Positions 1 through 5,806 of a DNA stretch of 5,828 bases are shown in pieces; position 1 is the first letter of the stretch; each line of letters begins with the position of its first letter. This DNA comes from Syntrophaceae bacterium (GTDB lineage: Bacteria; Desulfobacterota; Syntrophorhabdia; Syntrophorhabdales; WCHB1-27): assembly GCA_003165115.1 (NCBI GenBank), contig PLSJ01000105.1, forward strand, positions 1 through 5,828, in the 5' to 3' direction. The position numbers were made by a program, and so were the translations under genes. The notes under the pieces were generated by a model that was not told where the DNA came from, ran no database searches, and saw only the letters and a list, made by a program, of their open reading frames with translations.

Positions 1-390
1 GGGCAGCACCTCGTAGTCGACCTTGATCGCTTTGAGCGCCTTGTAGACCGTCTCCTCGTCTATCGCACAGACCGCCGCCACCTCGTCGCCCACGTACCGC
101 ACCTTGTCGATGCAGAAGATGTTCTCGTCGTAACGGGCGGGGGAGACCCCGTACTTCTTCGACGGCACATCCTTGTGGGTGATGACGGCCTTCACGCCGG
201 GGAGCTTTTCCGCTTCCGACGTGTCTATCCGCAGGATGCGCGCGTGGGCGTGGGGGCTCGTCAGCATCTTCCCGAAGAGCATGTTGGGGAACTTCAGGTC
301 GCCCGCGTACAGGGCCTCGCCGGTGAGCTTCGCCCGCGAGTCTATCTTCGGGACGCTCCTGCCTATGACCGCGTAATCCGTCTCCTTCAT
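1..390 (-). CDS. Molybdopterin-binding catalytic subunit of a xanthine dehydrogenase-family hydroxylase, N-terminal 130 residues (partial)
   Basis: The reading frame is open from ATG at 390 to the window edge, giving 130 residues of a protein that is normally about 750-800. It matches the N-terminal aldehyde oxidase/xanthine dehydrogenase a/b hammerhead domain. Family-typical segments are VGRS-like [19 protein letters not shown] (about residues 8-26), the [13 protein letters not shown] stretch (about 41-53), [13 protein letters not shown] (about 64-76) and [12 protein letters not shown] (about 97-108). In this superfamily the subunit carries the molybdenum cofactor and hydroxylates or reduces an aldehyde, purine, N-heterocycle or aryl-CoA. 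The Mo-site loop and the catalytic Glu lie outside the window, so the substrate is unknown. An AAAGGGGG ribosome site precedes the ATG by about six bases. The start overlaps the stop of the [2Fe-2S] gene as ATGA, which indicates translational coupling. No frame damage is seen. Family assignment is secure; subfamily (xdhA, coxL or hcrA type) is not. Confidence 0.92.
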   Translation of the reverse strand, partial: MKETDYAVIGRSVPKIDSRAKLTGEALYAGDLKFPNMLFGKMLTSPHAHARILRIDTSEAEKLPGVKAVITHKDVPSKKYGVSPARYDENIFCIDKVRYVGDEVAAVCAIDEETVYKALKAIKVDYEVLP

Positions 391-899
391 GTCGCGCCCC
401 CTTTATTGCCTTTCGCCGCGGACAGGACGGCCCTGACGATGTTCACATACCCGGTGCACCGGCACAGGTTGCCCGCGATGGCCTCCCGCACTTCCCGTTC
501 CGTGGGATGGGGGTTGCTTGTCAGCAGGGCCTTGGCCGAGAGCACCATGCCGGGGATGCAAAAGCCGCACTGCACGGCGGATGCGTCGGAGAACGCCTGC
601 TGCACGGCGTCGAGCCGGCCGTTCTGCGCCACGCCTTCCACGGTGACGACCTCATGGCCTTCCGCCTCCAGCGCCAGGACCAGGCAGGAATCGACCGGTT
701 GTCCGTCCAGCAGCACCGTGCACGACCCGCAGTCCCCCAATTCGCAGCCCTTTTTGGTGCCGGTGAGGCCCAGGTGGTCCCGCAGCACGTTGACCAGCAG
801 CGTGTTCGCCTTGACGACCACGGTGCGCACGTCCCCGTTCACCGTTATATCCATGGCGTAGCGCCTTAACGTCCCCGATCCGTCCCGTATCTCTTCCAT
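387..899 (-). CDS. [2Fe-2S] iron-sulfur subunit of a xanthine dehydrogenase-family molybdenum hydroxylase
   Basis: This 170-residue protein passes electrons from the molybdenum centre to FAD. Both expected clusters are visible. The N-terminal plant-ferredoxin-like domain has C52, C57, C60 and C72 ([11 protein letters not shown] then DSC). The C-terminal four-helix domain has C111 and C114 (QCGFC) and C146 and C148 (NLCRCTGY). Length fits the CoxS/XdhC/HcrC family (about 150-170). The start at 899 is chosen because a GGAAGGAG ribosome site lies just upstream and the ATG overlaps the stop of the FAD gene as TGATG. A second Met at residue 16 (MDITVNG) is closer to where many homologues begin, so the first 15 residues may be a poorly conserved extension. 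The frame stays open upstream to 1103, but that part reads antisense through the FAD subunit in a different frame and is not coding. All eight cluster cysteines are present, so the subunit looks functional. Confidence 0.95.
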   Translation of the reverse strand: MEEIRDGSGTLRRYAMDITVNGDVRTVVVKANTLLVNVLRDHLGLTGTKKGCELGDCGSCTVLLDGQPVDSCLVLALEAEGHEVVTVEGVAQNGRLDAVQQAFSDASAVQCGFCIPGMVLSAKALLTSNPHPTEREVREAIAGNLCRCTGYVNIVRAVLSAAKGNKGGAT

Positions 900-1783
900 C
901 ACCTGCTCCTTCCTGTCCCGTCGGCCAGGCCCAGGGCCTTGCGGATGGCGCGCCTGGTGAAGACCGCCACCATGTCCCGCCGGTATTCGTCCGAGCCCCT
1001 GATGTCCGTGATGGGCCGGCACCCCTGGCCGGCGGCCCTGCCCACCTCTTCCAGCAAGCCTTCCGTCACCGTGTTCCCCTTGAGCAGGCCTTCCGCCTCG
1101 CACGCCCTCACCGGCGTCGGGGAGACGGCGCCGAGGACGATCCGCACCTCATCGACGTGCATGCCGCGGGCGACGACGGAGACGGCGACGCCGACGACGG
1201 CCAGGGCGCCCGACCGCCGCAGCCCGAACTTGATATAGGCGCTGCCCGTCGTCGCCTGGTCGGGGATGACGACTTCCGTCACGACCTGGTCGGGCGCGAT
1301 GACCGAGCAGCGGGGCCGGACGAAGAAACTCTCCAGGGGGATGCTCCTCGTCTGTCCGGGTGCGGCCACGGTGACGCTCGCGCCCAGCGCGATCAGGATC
1401 GGCGGCAGGTCGGCCGAAGGCACGGCGCTCACGAGGTTGCCCCCTATGGTGCCCCGGTTCCGTACCTGGTTGTTCGCCATTCCGTGTGCGGTCTCGCAGA
1501 CGGCCGGGTAGCGTTCCTGGAGCGCCGCGGAACGCACAAGCCCGTTCTGCGTGGCCCGCGCCCCGATGACCACCCCCCTGCCCGGCACATACGCGATGTC
1601 CCCCAGCTCGCGGATTTCTTTAAGGGAGACGAGGGCCGTGGGGGCGAGTGTCCCGTTCTTCATCTGGGGGAGCAGGTCGGTGCCCCCGGCGAGCACCCTG
1701 CCGCCGCCTTCCAACCGGGCAAGGGTGAGGCAGGCGTCGTGCACGGTCGCGGGTGAATAGTAGTCAAAATCAGGCAGGTACAT
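899..1783 (-). CDS. FAD-binding subunit of a xanthine dehydrogenase-family molybdenum hydroxylase
   Basis: This 294-residue protein is the flavin subunit (CoxM/XdhB/HcrB type) that takes electrons from the [2Fe-2S] clusters and hands them to an acceptor. FAD-binding motifs are AGGTDLLP at residues 32-39 and [10 protein letters not shown] at 108-117, followed by SADLPP at 123-128. The C-terminal CO dehydrogenase flavoprotein domain shows [10 protein letters not shown] (about 194-203), the [17 protein letters not shown] segment and a closing [16 protein letters not shown]. The length is that of the simple family form. It lacks the roughly 40-residue insertion with four cysteines that carries an extra [4Fe-4S] cluster in 4-hydroxybenzoyl-CoA reductase beta subunits. 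The start is supported by a GGAAGGGG ribosome site seven bases before the ATG. It is first in the operon, with a leader of roughly 110 bases from the predicted promoter, and its stop overlaps the next start. The protein should be cytoplasmic; no signal peptide is seen. Confidence 0.95.
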   Translation of the reverse strand: MYLPDFDYYSPATVHDACLTLARLEGGGRVLAGGTDLLPQMKNGTLAPTALVSLKEIRELGDIAYVPGRGVVIGARATQNGLVRSAALQERYPAVCETAHGMANNQVRNRGTIGGNLVSAVPSADLPPILIALGASVTVAAPGQTRSIPLESFFVRPRCSVIAPDQVVTEVVIPDQATTGSAYIKFGLRRSGALAVVGVAVSVVARGMHVDEVRIVLGAVSPTPVRACEAEGLLKGNTVTEGLLEEVGRAAGQGCRPITDIRGSDEYRRDMVAVFTRRAIRKALGLADGTGRSR

Positions 1784-1880
1784 AGGTCTTCCCCTTCCTT
1801 GTTTCCCAGGACTTTCCGCATCCGGGAGATGTCCGCCGGCTCTCTTTATCCGGCCGCCGTTTGGTCAGGTATTAAGTCCA

Positions 1881-1909
1881 TCGAGTGAGGATAATTATAC
1901 CTCAATTGA
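1881..1909. promoter_or_regulatory. Imperfect palindrome, candidate operator at the hydroxylase promoter
   Basis: Left arm TCGAGTGAGG (1881-1890) and right arm CCTCAATTGA (1900-1909) match in 8 of 10 pairs around the AT-rich spacer ATAATTATA. The right arm also lies within a perfect 10-base palindrome CTCAATTGAG (1901-1910). The spacer contains TATAAT on the minus strand (1899-1894), and the predicted transcription start of the other minus-strand promoter candidate (about 1901) falls inside the element. A protein bound here would block transcription, so a repressor site is the simplest reading. No regulator family is assigned. Confidence 0.45.
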
Positions 1910-1936
1910 GATAGCATTGCCTCTTTTGCCTGTCAA
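1908..1936 (-). promoter_or_regulatory. Candidate sigma70-type promoter for the molybdenum hydroxylase operon
   Basis: On the minus strand a consensus -35 TTGACA (1936-1931) is followed by a 17-base spacer and TATCTC (1913-1908), preceded by TG one base upstream (an extended -10, TGCTATCTC). The start of transcription would be near 1901, leaving a leader of about 118 bases before the FAD subunit ATG. An alternative is the perfect -10 TATAAT at 1899-1894, but the hexamer 17 bases upstream of it (AGGCAA) is a poor -35. Either choice puts the start inside or beside the palindrome at 1881-1909. Confidence 0.5.
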
Positions 1937-1976
1937 GTCAAAAAATGAATCATCTTCAATTTTTCGCTTGACATGC
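1928..1976. repeat. Long inverted repeat joining the two divergent -35 boxes
   Basis: The arms 1928-1949 and 1955-1976 pair in 18 of 22 positions about a centre at 1952. The best blocks are TGTCAAG (1931-1937) with CTTGACA (1967-1973), AAAAA (1940-1944) with TTTTT (1960-1964), and TGAA (1946-1949) with TTCA (1955-1958). Mismatches fall at 1930, 1938, 1939 and 1945. The outer TGTCAAG/CTTGACA blocks contain the -35 hexamers of the leftward and rightward promoter candidates, so the region is close to a mirror image. It could bind a symmetric activator or repressor serving both operons; phased A and T tracts may also bend the DNA. Confidence 0.6.
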
Positions 1977-1994
1977 CGCGGCCGGCGCGATAAG
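1968..1994 (+). promoter_or_regulatory. Candidate promoter for the TRAP transporter operon
   Basis: A consensus -35 TTGACA (1968-1973) is followed by GATAAG (1989-1994), which matches the -10 consensus in 4 of 6 positions with a short 15-base spacer. The spacer is very GC-rich (GCCGCGGCCGGCGC). A good -35 with a weak, badly spaced -10 suggests a promoter that needs an activator. Because TTGACA is also an arm of the inverted repeat at 1928-1976, part of its match may reflect a protein site rather than sigma70 contact. Confidence 0.35.
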
Positions 1995-2045
1995 TATTGA
2001 GTGACAAAATCGCAACGCGGAAGGAATGGTGCAAACGGAGAGATT

Positions 2046-2528
2046 ATGAAGAGATTTCTCGATGGTGTGCTCAGGGTTAACATATGGATGCAAACCGTAG
2101 CGGCGATCGCCCTCACCCTCATCATACTCCTGACGACGGTCGACGTCCTCGCGAGGCTGGTCGGAAAACCGCTGCCGGGCGCGGTGGAGATCGTCGCCAT
2201 CCTCGGCGGCATCGTGGCCGGCTTCACCACGCCGATCACCTCCTGGATGAAAGGCCATATCCAGGTGGACTTCGTCCTGAACTGGCTGCCTCCGGCCGCG
2301 CGGAACGCGGTGGACGTGACGACGCGGTGCGTGGCCATCGGCCTCTGTCTTTTGGTGAGCTGGAATTGCCTGAAGATAGGGACCGACTTCTGGAACAAGG
2401 GGGAAGTGTCGGGGACGCTCCTCGTGCCGCTCTTCCCCGTCTGTTACGGTCTGGCGACCTGTTTCTTCGTGCTCTCGACCGTGCTCTTCTGCGACATCCT
2501 GAAAATTTTTGGGGGCAGCCATGAATGA
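2046..2528 (+). CDS. dctQ: TRAP transporter small membrane subunit, DctQ family
   Basis: This 160-residue inner-membrane protein is the small permease subunit of a tripartite ATP-independent periplasmic transporter, which works with DctM and a periplasmic binding protein to import organic acids using an ion gradient. Four hydrophobic segments are visible at roughly residues 14-35, 46-65, 88-108 and 127-150, the usual DctQ pattern. Family features include DVLARLVGKPLPGAVE (33-48), the KGHIQVD turn (69-75) and the SGTLLVPLFPVCYGL segment (122-136). ATG at 2046 is preferred over a GTG at 2001 because a GGAG ribosome site at 2037-2040 lies five bases ahead of it, and the 15 residues between are polar and unlike the family. 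The gene end overlaps dctM by eight bases. It is first in the operon, downstream of the divergent promoter region. Confidence 0.93.
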   Translation: MKRFLDGVLRVNIWMQTVAAIALTLIILLTTVDVLARLVGKPLPGAVEIVAILGGIVAGFTTPITSWMKGHIQVDFVLNWLPPAARNAVDVTTRCVAIGLCLLVSWNCLKIGTDFWNKGEVSGTLLVPLFPVCYGLATCFFVLSTVLFCDILKIFGGSHE

Positions 2529-3828
2529 GGTCACGGTCGGTTGCATTGCTCTGGTGGCGCTGCTTGTCCTGTTCTTCACCGGCCTGGAGCTGCCTTTCTG
2601 CATGATCCTGGTCGGCTTCGCCGGTTTCAGCTATCTCGTGAACGTCAAGGCGGCGACCCATATGATGGCGAAGGACATCTACGACGTCTTCGTCTCGTAC
2701 GGGTACACGGTCTTTCCCCTCTTTATCTTCATGGGGCAGATCGCCTTCACCTCGGGCATCGCGAAAAAGCTCTATGAGAGCGCCTACCGGTTTGTCGGCC
2801 ACATACCGGGCGGCCTCGCGGTGGCCACCATCGGCGGCGCCACCGCCTTCAAGGCGCTCTGCGGCTCGGCGGTCGCCACCGCGGCGACCTTCAGCAACCT
2901 CGCGATACCCGAGATGGAGCGGTACGGCTACAGCAGGACCCTCTCGACGGGCCTCGTCGCGATAGTGGGCACCCTGGGCTGCCTCATGCCGCCCACGATC
3001 TTCCTCATCCTTTACGGACTCCTCACCGAGCAGTCGATAGGCGAGCTCTTCCTGGCCGGGATCATTCCGGGCCTGGGGATCGCCTGTTTCTTCATCCTCA
3101 CCGTTTTTGTATGGGCCAGGATCAACCCCGGCCTCGCGCCCGCCGGAGAGAGGTCCACGTGGAAGCAGAGGATCGCCACGCTGCCGGAGGTGGGGGTCGT
3201 CCTCTTTGTCTTCGCCCTCATGATCGTCGGGCTCCTCGACGGGTTCTTTACCCCCACGGAAGCGGGCAGCATCGGCACCATGGTCCTCCTCCTCATGGTC
3301 GTCGTGCGCCGGCAGCTCGGCTTCCGTGCATACGTAAAAGCGATAGGCGAGGCGATGCGCACGGCCTGCATGATCCTCCTGCTGCTGGCGGGATCCGCGA
3401 TCCTCGGCCATTTCATCACGATCACCAACATCCCGCAGATCATGGCGGACTGGGCCACGGGCCTCAACATGAACAGGAACCTGGTCCTCGTCCTCATCTG
3501 CTTCATCTACCTCATCGGCGGCTCCTTCATCGACGACCTCGCCTTCATGGTGCTCGCGACGCCCATCTTCTACCCCGTCGTCCTCAAGCTCGGCTTCGAC
3601 CCCGTCTGGTTCGGCATCATGGTCGCCATCACCGTCATGATCGGCATCGTCATCCCGCCGGTGGCCGCCAACGTCTTCATCGTCCACAAGCTGACGAACA
3701 CGCCGATGCTCACCGTCTACAAGGGGGTCGTCCCCTTCCTGGGCGCCATCGTCGTCTTCGCCGCCCTGCTCTTTCTCTTTCCGCAGCTCGCCCTGTTTCT
3801 CCCGCAGCACCTGATGAAACACGGATGA
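2521..3828 (+). CDS. dctM: TRAP transporter large membrane subunit, DctM family
   Basis: This 435-residue polytopic protein is the ion-coupled transport subunit of the TRAP system. It is almost continuously hydrophobic, with about a dozen membrane segments or re-entrant loops. Recognisable DctM segments are PLFIFMGQIAFTSGI (about 66-80), GGLAVATIGGATAFKALCGS (about 98-117), GTLGCLMPPTIFLILYG (150-166), FTPTEAGSIG (243-252), GGSFIDDLAFMVLATPIFYP (333-352) and GIVIPPVAANVF (about 379-390). Length is normal for the family (about 425-440). ATG at 2521 overlaps the end of dctQ, with GGGGG at 2511-2515 as the ribosome site; a TTG at 2509 in the same frame is a less likely start. The overlap implies translational coupling with dctQ. 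No frame damage is seen. Confidence 0.96.
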   Translation: MNEVTVGCIALVALLVLFFTGLELPFCMILVGFAGFSYLVNVKAATHMMAKDIYDVFVSYGYTVFPLFIFMGQIAFTSGIAKKLYESAYRFVGHIPGGLAVATIGGATAFKALCGSAVATAATFSNLAIPEMERYGYSRTLSTGLVAIVGTLGCLMPPTIFLILYGLLTEQSIGELFLAGIIPGLGIACFFILTVFVWARINPGLAPAGERSTWKQRIATLPEVGVVLFVFALMIVGLLDGFFTPTEAGSIGTMVLLLMVVVRRQLGFRAYVKAIGEAMRTACMILLLLAGSAILGHFITITNIPQIMADWATGLNMNRNLVLVLICFIYLIGGSFIDDLAFMVLATPIFYPVVLKLGFDPVWFGIMVAITVMIGIVIPPVAANVFIVHKLTNTPMLTVYKGVVPFLGAIVVFAALLFLFPQLALFLPQHLMKHG

Positions 3829-3869
3829 GGAGCCACAGTGTCATAAACCATTACAAGGAGAGATACGTT

Positions 3870-4946
3870 ATGAGAAAATGCCTTCACGCCGTCCTGCTCG
3901 CCGCCTTCGTCCTCGGCATCGCGGGCTTCGCGCCGGTGCACGCGCAGAGCCAGGCCCCGATAAAGCTGAAGTTCAGCAACTTCCAGCCCCTCACCTTTTC
4001 CGCCGCCCCCGTGATGGCGGCCTTTTGCGAAGAGATAAAGAAGCGCACGGGCGGCAGGGTCGTGATCACCCACTACGCCGGCGGCACGCTCACGACGGCC
4101 CCCAAGGTCTATGACGGGATCGTGAACCAGGTCTCCGACATCGGCCACAGCCATATCGGCTACACCAGGGGACGCTTCCCCGTCACCGAGATACTCGACC
4201 TGCCCGTGGGCTACACGAGCGGCTTCGTGACGACCCACGTGAAGCACGACTTCTACATGCATTTCAAGCCGAAGGAGTGGAACGACGTGCACGTGCTCTA
4301 CTTCTGGGCCGTCGGACCCCAGATCCTCGCGACGGCGAAGAAGCCGGTCAGGAAGCTGGACGACATGAAGGGCATGAAGATCAGGGGCCTGGGCAGGCCG
4401 GCGGACACCCTCAAGGCCCTCGGCGCGGTGCCGGTGGCCCTGGAGATGGGGGATGCCTATGACGCGGCCCAGAGGGGCATGCTCGACGGCATCTTCGAGT
4501 CGATGGAGACATGGAAAGGCTTCCGGATGGGCGACGTGGTCCACTACGGGCACCTGACCCAGAAGGCCGTGGGCGGCATCTTCACCTTCTACGTGGCCAT
4601 GAACAAGGAAAAGTGGGATGCCCTGCCTCCCGACATCAAGAAAATATTCGACGAGGTGTCGGAGGAATGGGTGGACAAGCACGCGGTAAAGACCCTGGAG
4701 GCGGACCAGGAGGGGATGGATTACCTGAAGAAGCACGGCGGACAGATGGTGACGGTCCCGGAAGAAGAGCTCGCGAAAATGAAGAAAGCCGTCGAGCCCG
4801 TCATACAGAACTTCATAAAAGACATGGAATCGAAAGGCTACAAAAGGGCCGACATGGAGCAGCAGCTTAATTACATACACGAGCGCATCGCCTACTGGAC
4901 CAAACAGGAAAGAGACAGGAAGCTGAAGAGCCCCTACGTGCAATGA
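3870..4946 (+). CDS. dctP: TRAP transporter periplasmic substrate-binding protein, DctP family
   Basis: This 358-residue protein captures the substrate in the periplasm and delivers it to DctQM. A clear Sec signal peptide covers residues 1-25: basic MRK, a hydrophobic core, and a PVHA cleavage site before QSQ. The mature part follows the DctP pattern: IKLKFSNFQP strand near the start, a YAGGTLTTAPKVYDGI segment (about 68-83), GRFPVTEILDLP (101-112), MKGMKIRG with R172 at the position usually occupied by the carboxylate-binding arginine, and AAQRGMLDGIFES (199-211). R172 supports an organic-acid ligand, but the ligand itself cannot be named. The start is supported by AAGGAG at 3855-3860, nine bases ahead. 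The same frame is open upstream to 3111, but that part lies antiphase under dctM and is not coding. It follows dctM by 41 bases, with no terminator between them. Confidence 0.95.
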   Translation: MRKCLHAVLLAAFVLGIAGFAPVHAQSQAPIKLKFSNFQPLTFSAAPVMAAFCEEIKKRTGGRVVITHYAGGTLTTAPKVYDGIVNQVSDIGHSHIGYTRGRFPVTEILDLPVGYTSGFVTTHVKHDFYMHFKPKEWNDVHVLYFWAVGPQILATAKKPVRKLDDMKGMKIRGLGRPADTLKALGAVPVALEMGDAYDAAQRGMLDGIFESMETWKGFRMGDVVHYGHLTQKAVGGIFTFYVAMNKEKWDALPPDIKKIFDEVSEEWVDKHAVKTLEADQEGMDYLKKHGGQMVTVPEEELAKMKKAVEPVIQNFIKDMESKGYKRADMEQQLNYIHERIAYWTKQERDRKLKSPYVQ

Positions 4947-5207
4947 GCGCAACGTGACGAGGGCCACGCGCCCTCCCTCCGCCGAAGCCTGCCCGCGGCA
5001 TCTCCTCGAACAGATTGACGAGCTGCGGGCGCGGCTCGAAGAGGCGGAGGAGACCCTGGGCGCCATAAGGACCGGCGACATCGATGCGCTGATTGTCGGC
5101 AGCGGGGACAAGGCCCGGGTATACACGCTGGAGGGCCCTGACTTTCCCTACCGCAGCATCGTCGAGACGATGGCCGGCGGCGCCGTCACCCTGAACGAAG
5201 ACTACGC

Positions 5208-5211
5208 TTTT
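5208..5211 (+). other. Frameshift site in a T4 run
   Basis: Up to GCT (5206-5208) the protein reads in the frame set by GTG at 4954. From TTC GAC ATA AAC (5210-5221) the family-like reading is in the next frame. Removing one T from the run would give DYAFDINRTLHDEVDRR without a break. The first frame ends in a non-family tail at 5358, and the second frame has a TGA at 5192-5194, so neither frame alone covers both halves. Confidence 0.7.
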
Positions 5212-5374
5212 CGACATAAACCGCACCCTTCACGACGAGGTCGACAGGCGCACGCAGGCGGAGGAGCGCCTGAACATAAAGTCCCGCACCCTCGAAGAGG
5301 TCAACATAGCGCTCCGGGTCCTGCTGAAGCAGAGGGAAGCGGACAAAAGCGAGCTTGAAGAAAACATCCTCTCG

Positions 5375-5602
5375 AACGTGAGGGAGCTTATCCTGCCATA
5401 CGTGGAAAGGGTGAAAAAGAGCCGGTTGGACGCCGCGGGGGCGAGCGCCGTCGATATCGTCGAGGCCAACCTGAAAGAGATCACCTCCCCCATCATCCGG
5501 ACGATGCAGTCCTTCGATCTCACACCCAAGGAGATGGAGGTCGTCTCCTACCTGAGGGCGGGCAAGGCCACGAAGCAGATCGCGGGATTGCTCGGCGTAT
5601 CG
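5375..5602 (+). repeat. Tandem repeat copy 1 of a 76-residue module (helical region plus LuxR-like HTH)
   Basis: This unit runs from NVRELILPYVERVKK to IAGLLGVS, 76 residues with no gap relative to copy 2. It contains a helical segment (VDIVEANLKEITSPIIR), then LTPKEMEVVSYLRAGKATKQIAGLLGVS, the first helices of a LuxR-type DNA-binding domain. The usual next part, the recognition helix of the form R-T-V-x-x-H-x-x-x-I-R-x-K, is absent: copy 2 begins in its place. Confidence 0.8.
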
Positions 5603-5806
5603 AATATGAAAGAGCTCGTCTTTCCCTACATGGAGAAGCTGAAGAAGAGCGGATTGACCGCCGGGCAGGCGAGCACCGTCGATATCATCGAGACCAGCCT
5701 GAACGAGATCACGTCGCCCTTCATCCGGAAGATGGAGACCCTCGGCCTGACAGCCGGAGAAATCGCCGTCGCCTCCCTCCTCAAGAAGGGCAGGAGCACG
5801 AAAGAG
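5603..5806 (+). repeat. Tandem repeat copy 2 of the 76-residue module, incomplete
   Basis: It begins NMKELVFPYMEKLKK and can be aligned without gaps to copy 1 at a 228-base period. About 35 of the first 70 residues are identical, so the two copies are not a recent exact duplication. Similarity to the family stops after GRSTKEL, where copy 1 has KATKQIAGLLGVS. The following VYCLIN does not fit an HTH helix. Confidence 0.75.

Larger units (their letters stand above)
1784..2045. other. Divergent intergenic regulatory region between the hydroxylase and TRAP operons
   Basis: These 262 bases hold no credible gene. From left to right they contain a GC-rich leader for the minus-strand operon (1784-1880), an imperfect palindrome (1881-1909), a minus-strand promoter candidate, a long inverted repeat with A and T tracts (1928-1976), a plus-strand promoter candidate, and the dctQ ribosome site (GGAG at 2037-2040). 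The central 1890-1970 part is clearly richer in A and T than the flanking genes, as expected for promoter DNA. The leader contains a short GCCGG/CCGGC stem (1835-1839 with 1850-1854), too weak to call a riboswitch or attenuator. Confidence 0.8.

Noticed and set aside
900..1103. Upstream extension of the [2Fe-2S] subunit
   Set aside because: It lies in another frame of the FAD subunit gene; the TGATG junction and a strong ribosome site fix the start at 899.
1784..1880. Possible riboswitch (for example a molybdenum cofactor element) in the hydroxylase leader
   Set aside because: Only a 5-base stem with a 10-base loop was found, with no recognisable conserved core. A covariance model search of the leader would be needed to reopen this.
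1928..1976. Reading the long inverted repeat as a transcription terminator
   Set aside because: No gene ends here: both neighbouring operons start on either side and run away from it. The arms are AT-rich, without the GC stem and trailing T run of an intrinsic terminator.
1996..2012. FNR-like site TTGAG-TGAC-AAAAT near the TRAP promoter
   Set aside because: The second half-site does not resemble ATCAA, so there is no symmetric FNR/CRP box.
2236..3822. Very long open frame on the minus strand, 528 codons, opposite dctQ and dctM
   Set aside because: It is antisense to two clear membrane-protein genes. Its product is an unnatural run of Asp, Glu, Arg, His and Gly, as expected from the reverse of GC-rich hydrophobic codons, and matches no family.
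3111..3869. Upstream extension of the dctP frame that would make a 611-residue fusion
   Set aside because: The extra part is the wrong frame of dctM and is rich in Arg, His and Pro. The signal peptide and ribosome site fix the dctP start at 3870.
3717..5126. Long open frame on the minus strand, 469 codons, opposite dctP
   Set aside because: It is antisense to dctP, which has a signal peptide, ribosome site and family motifs. The antisense product looks like composition noise.
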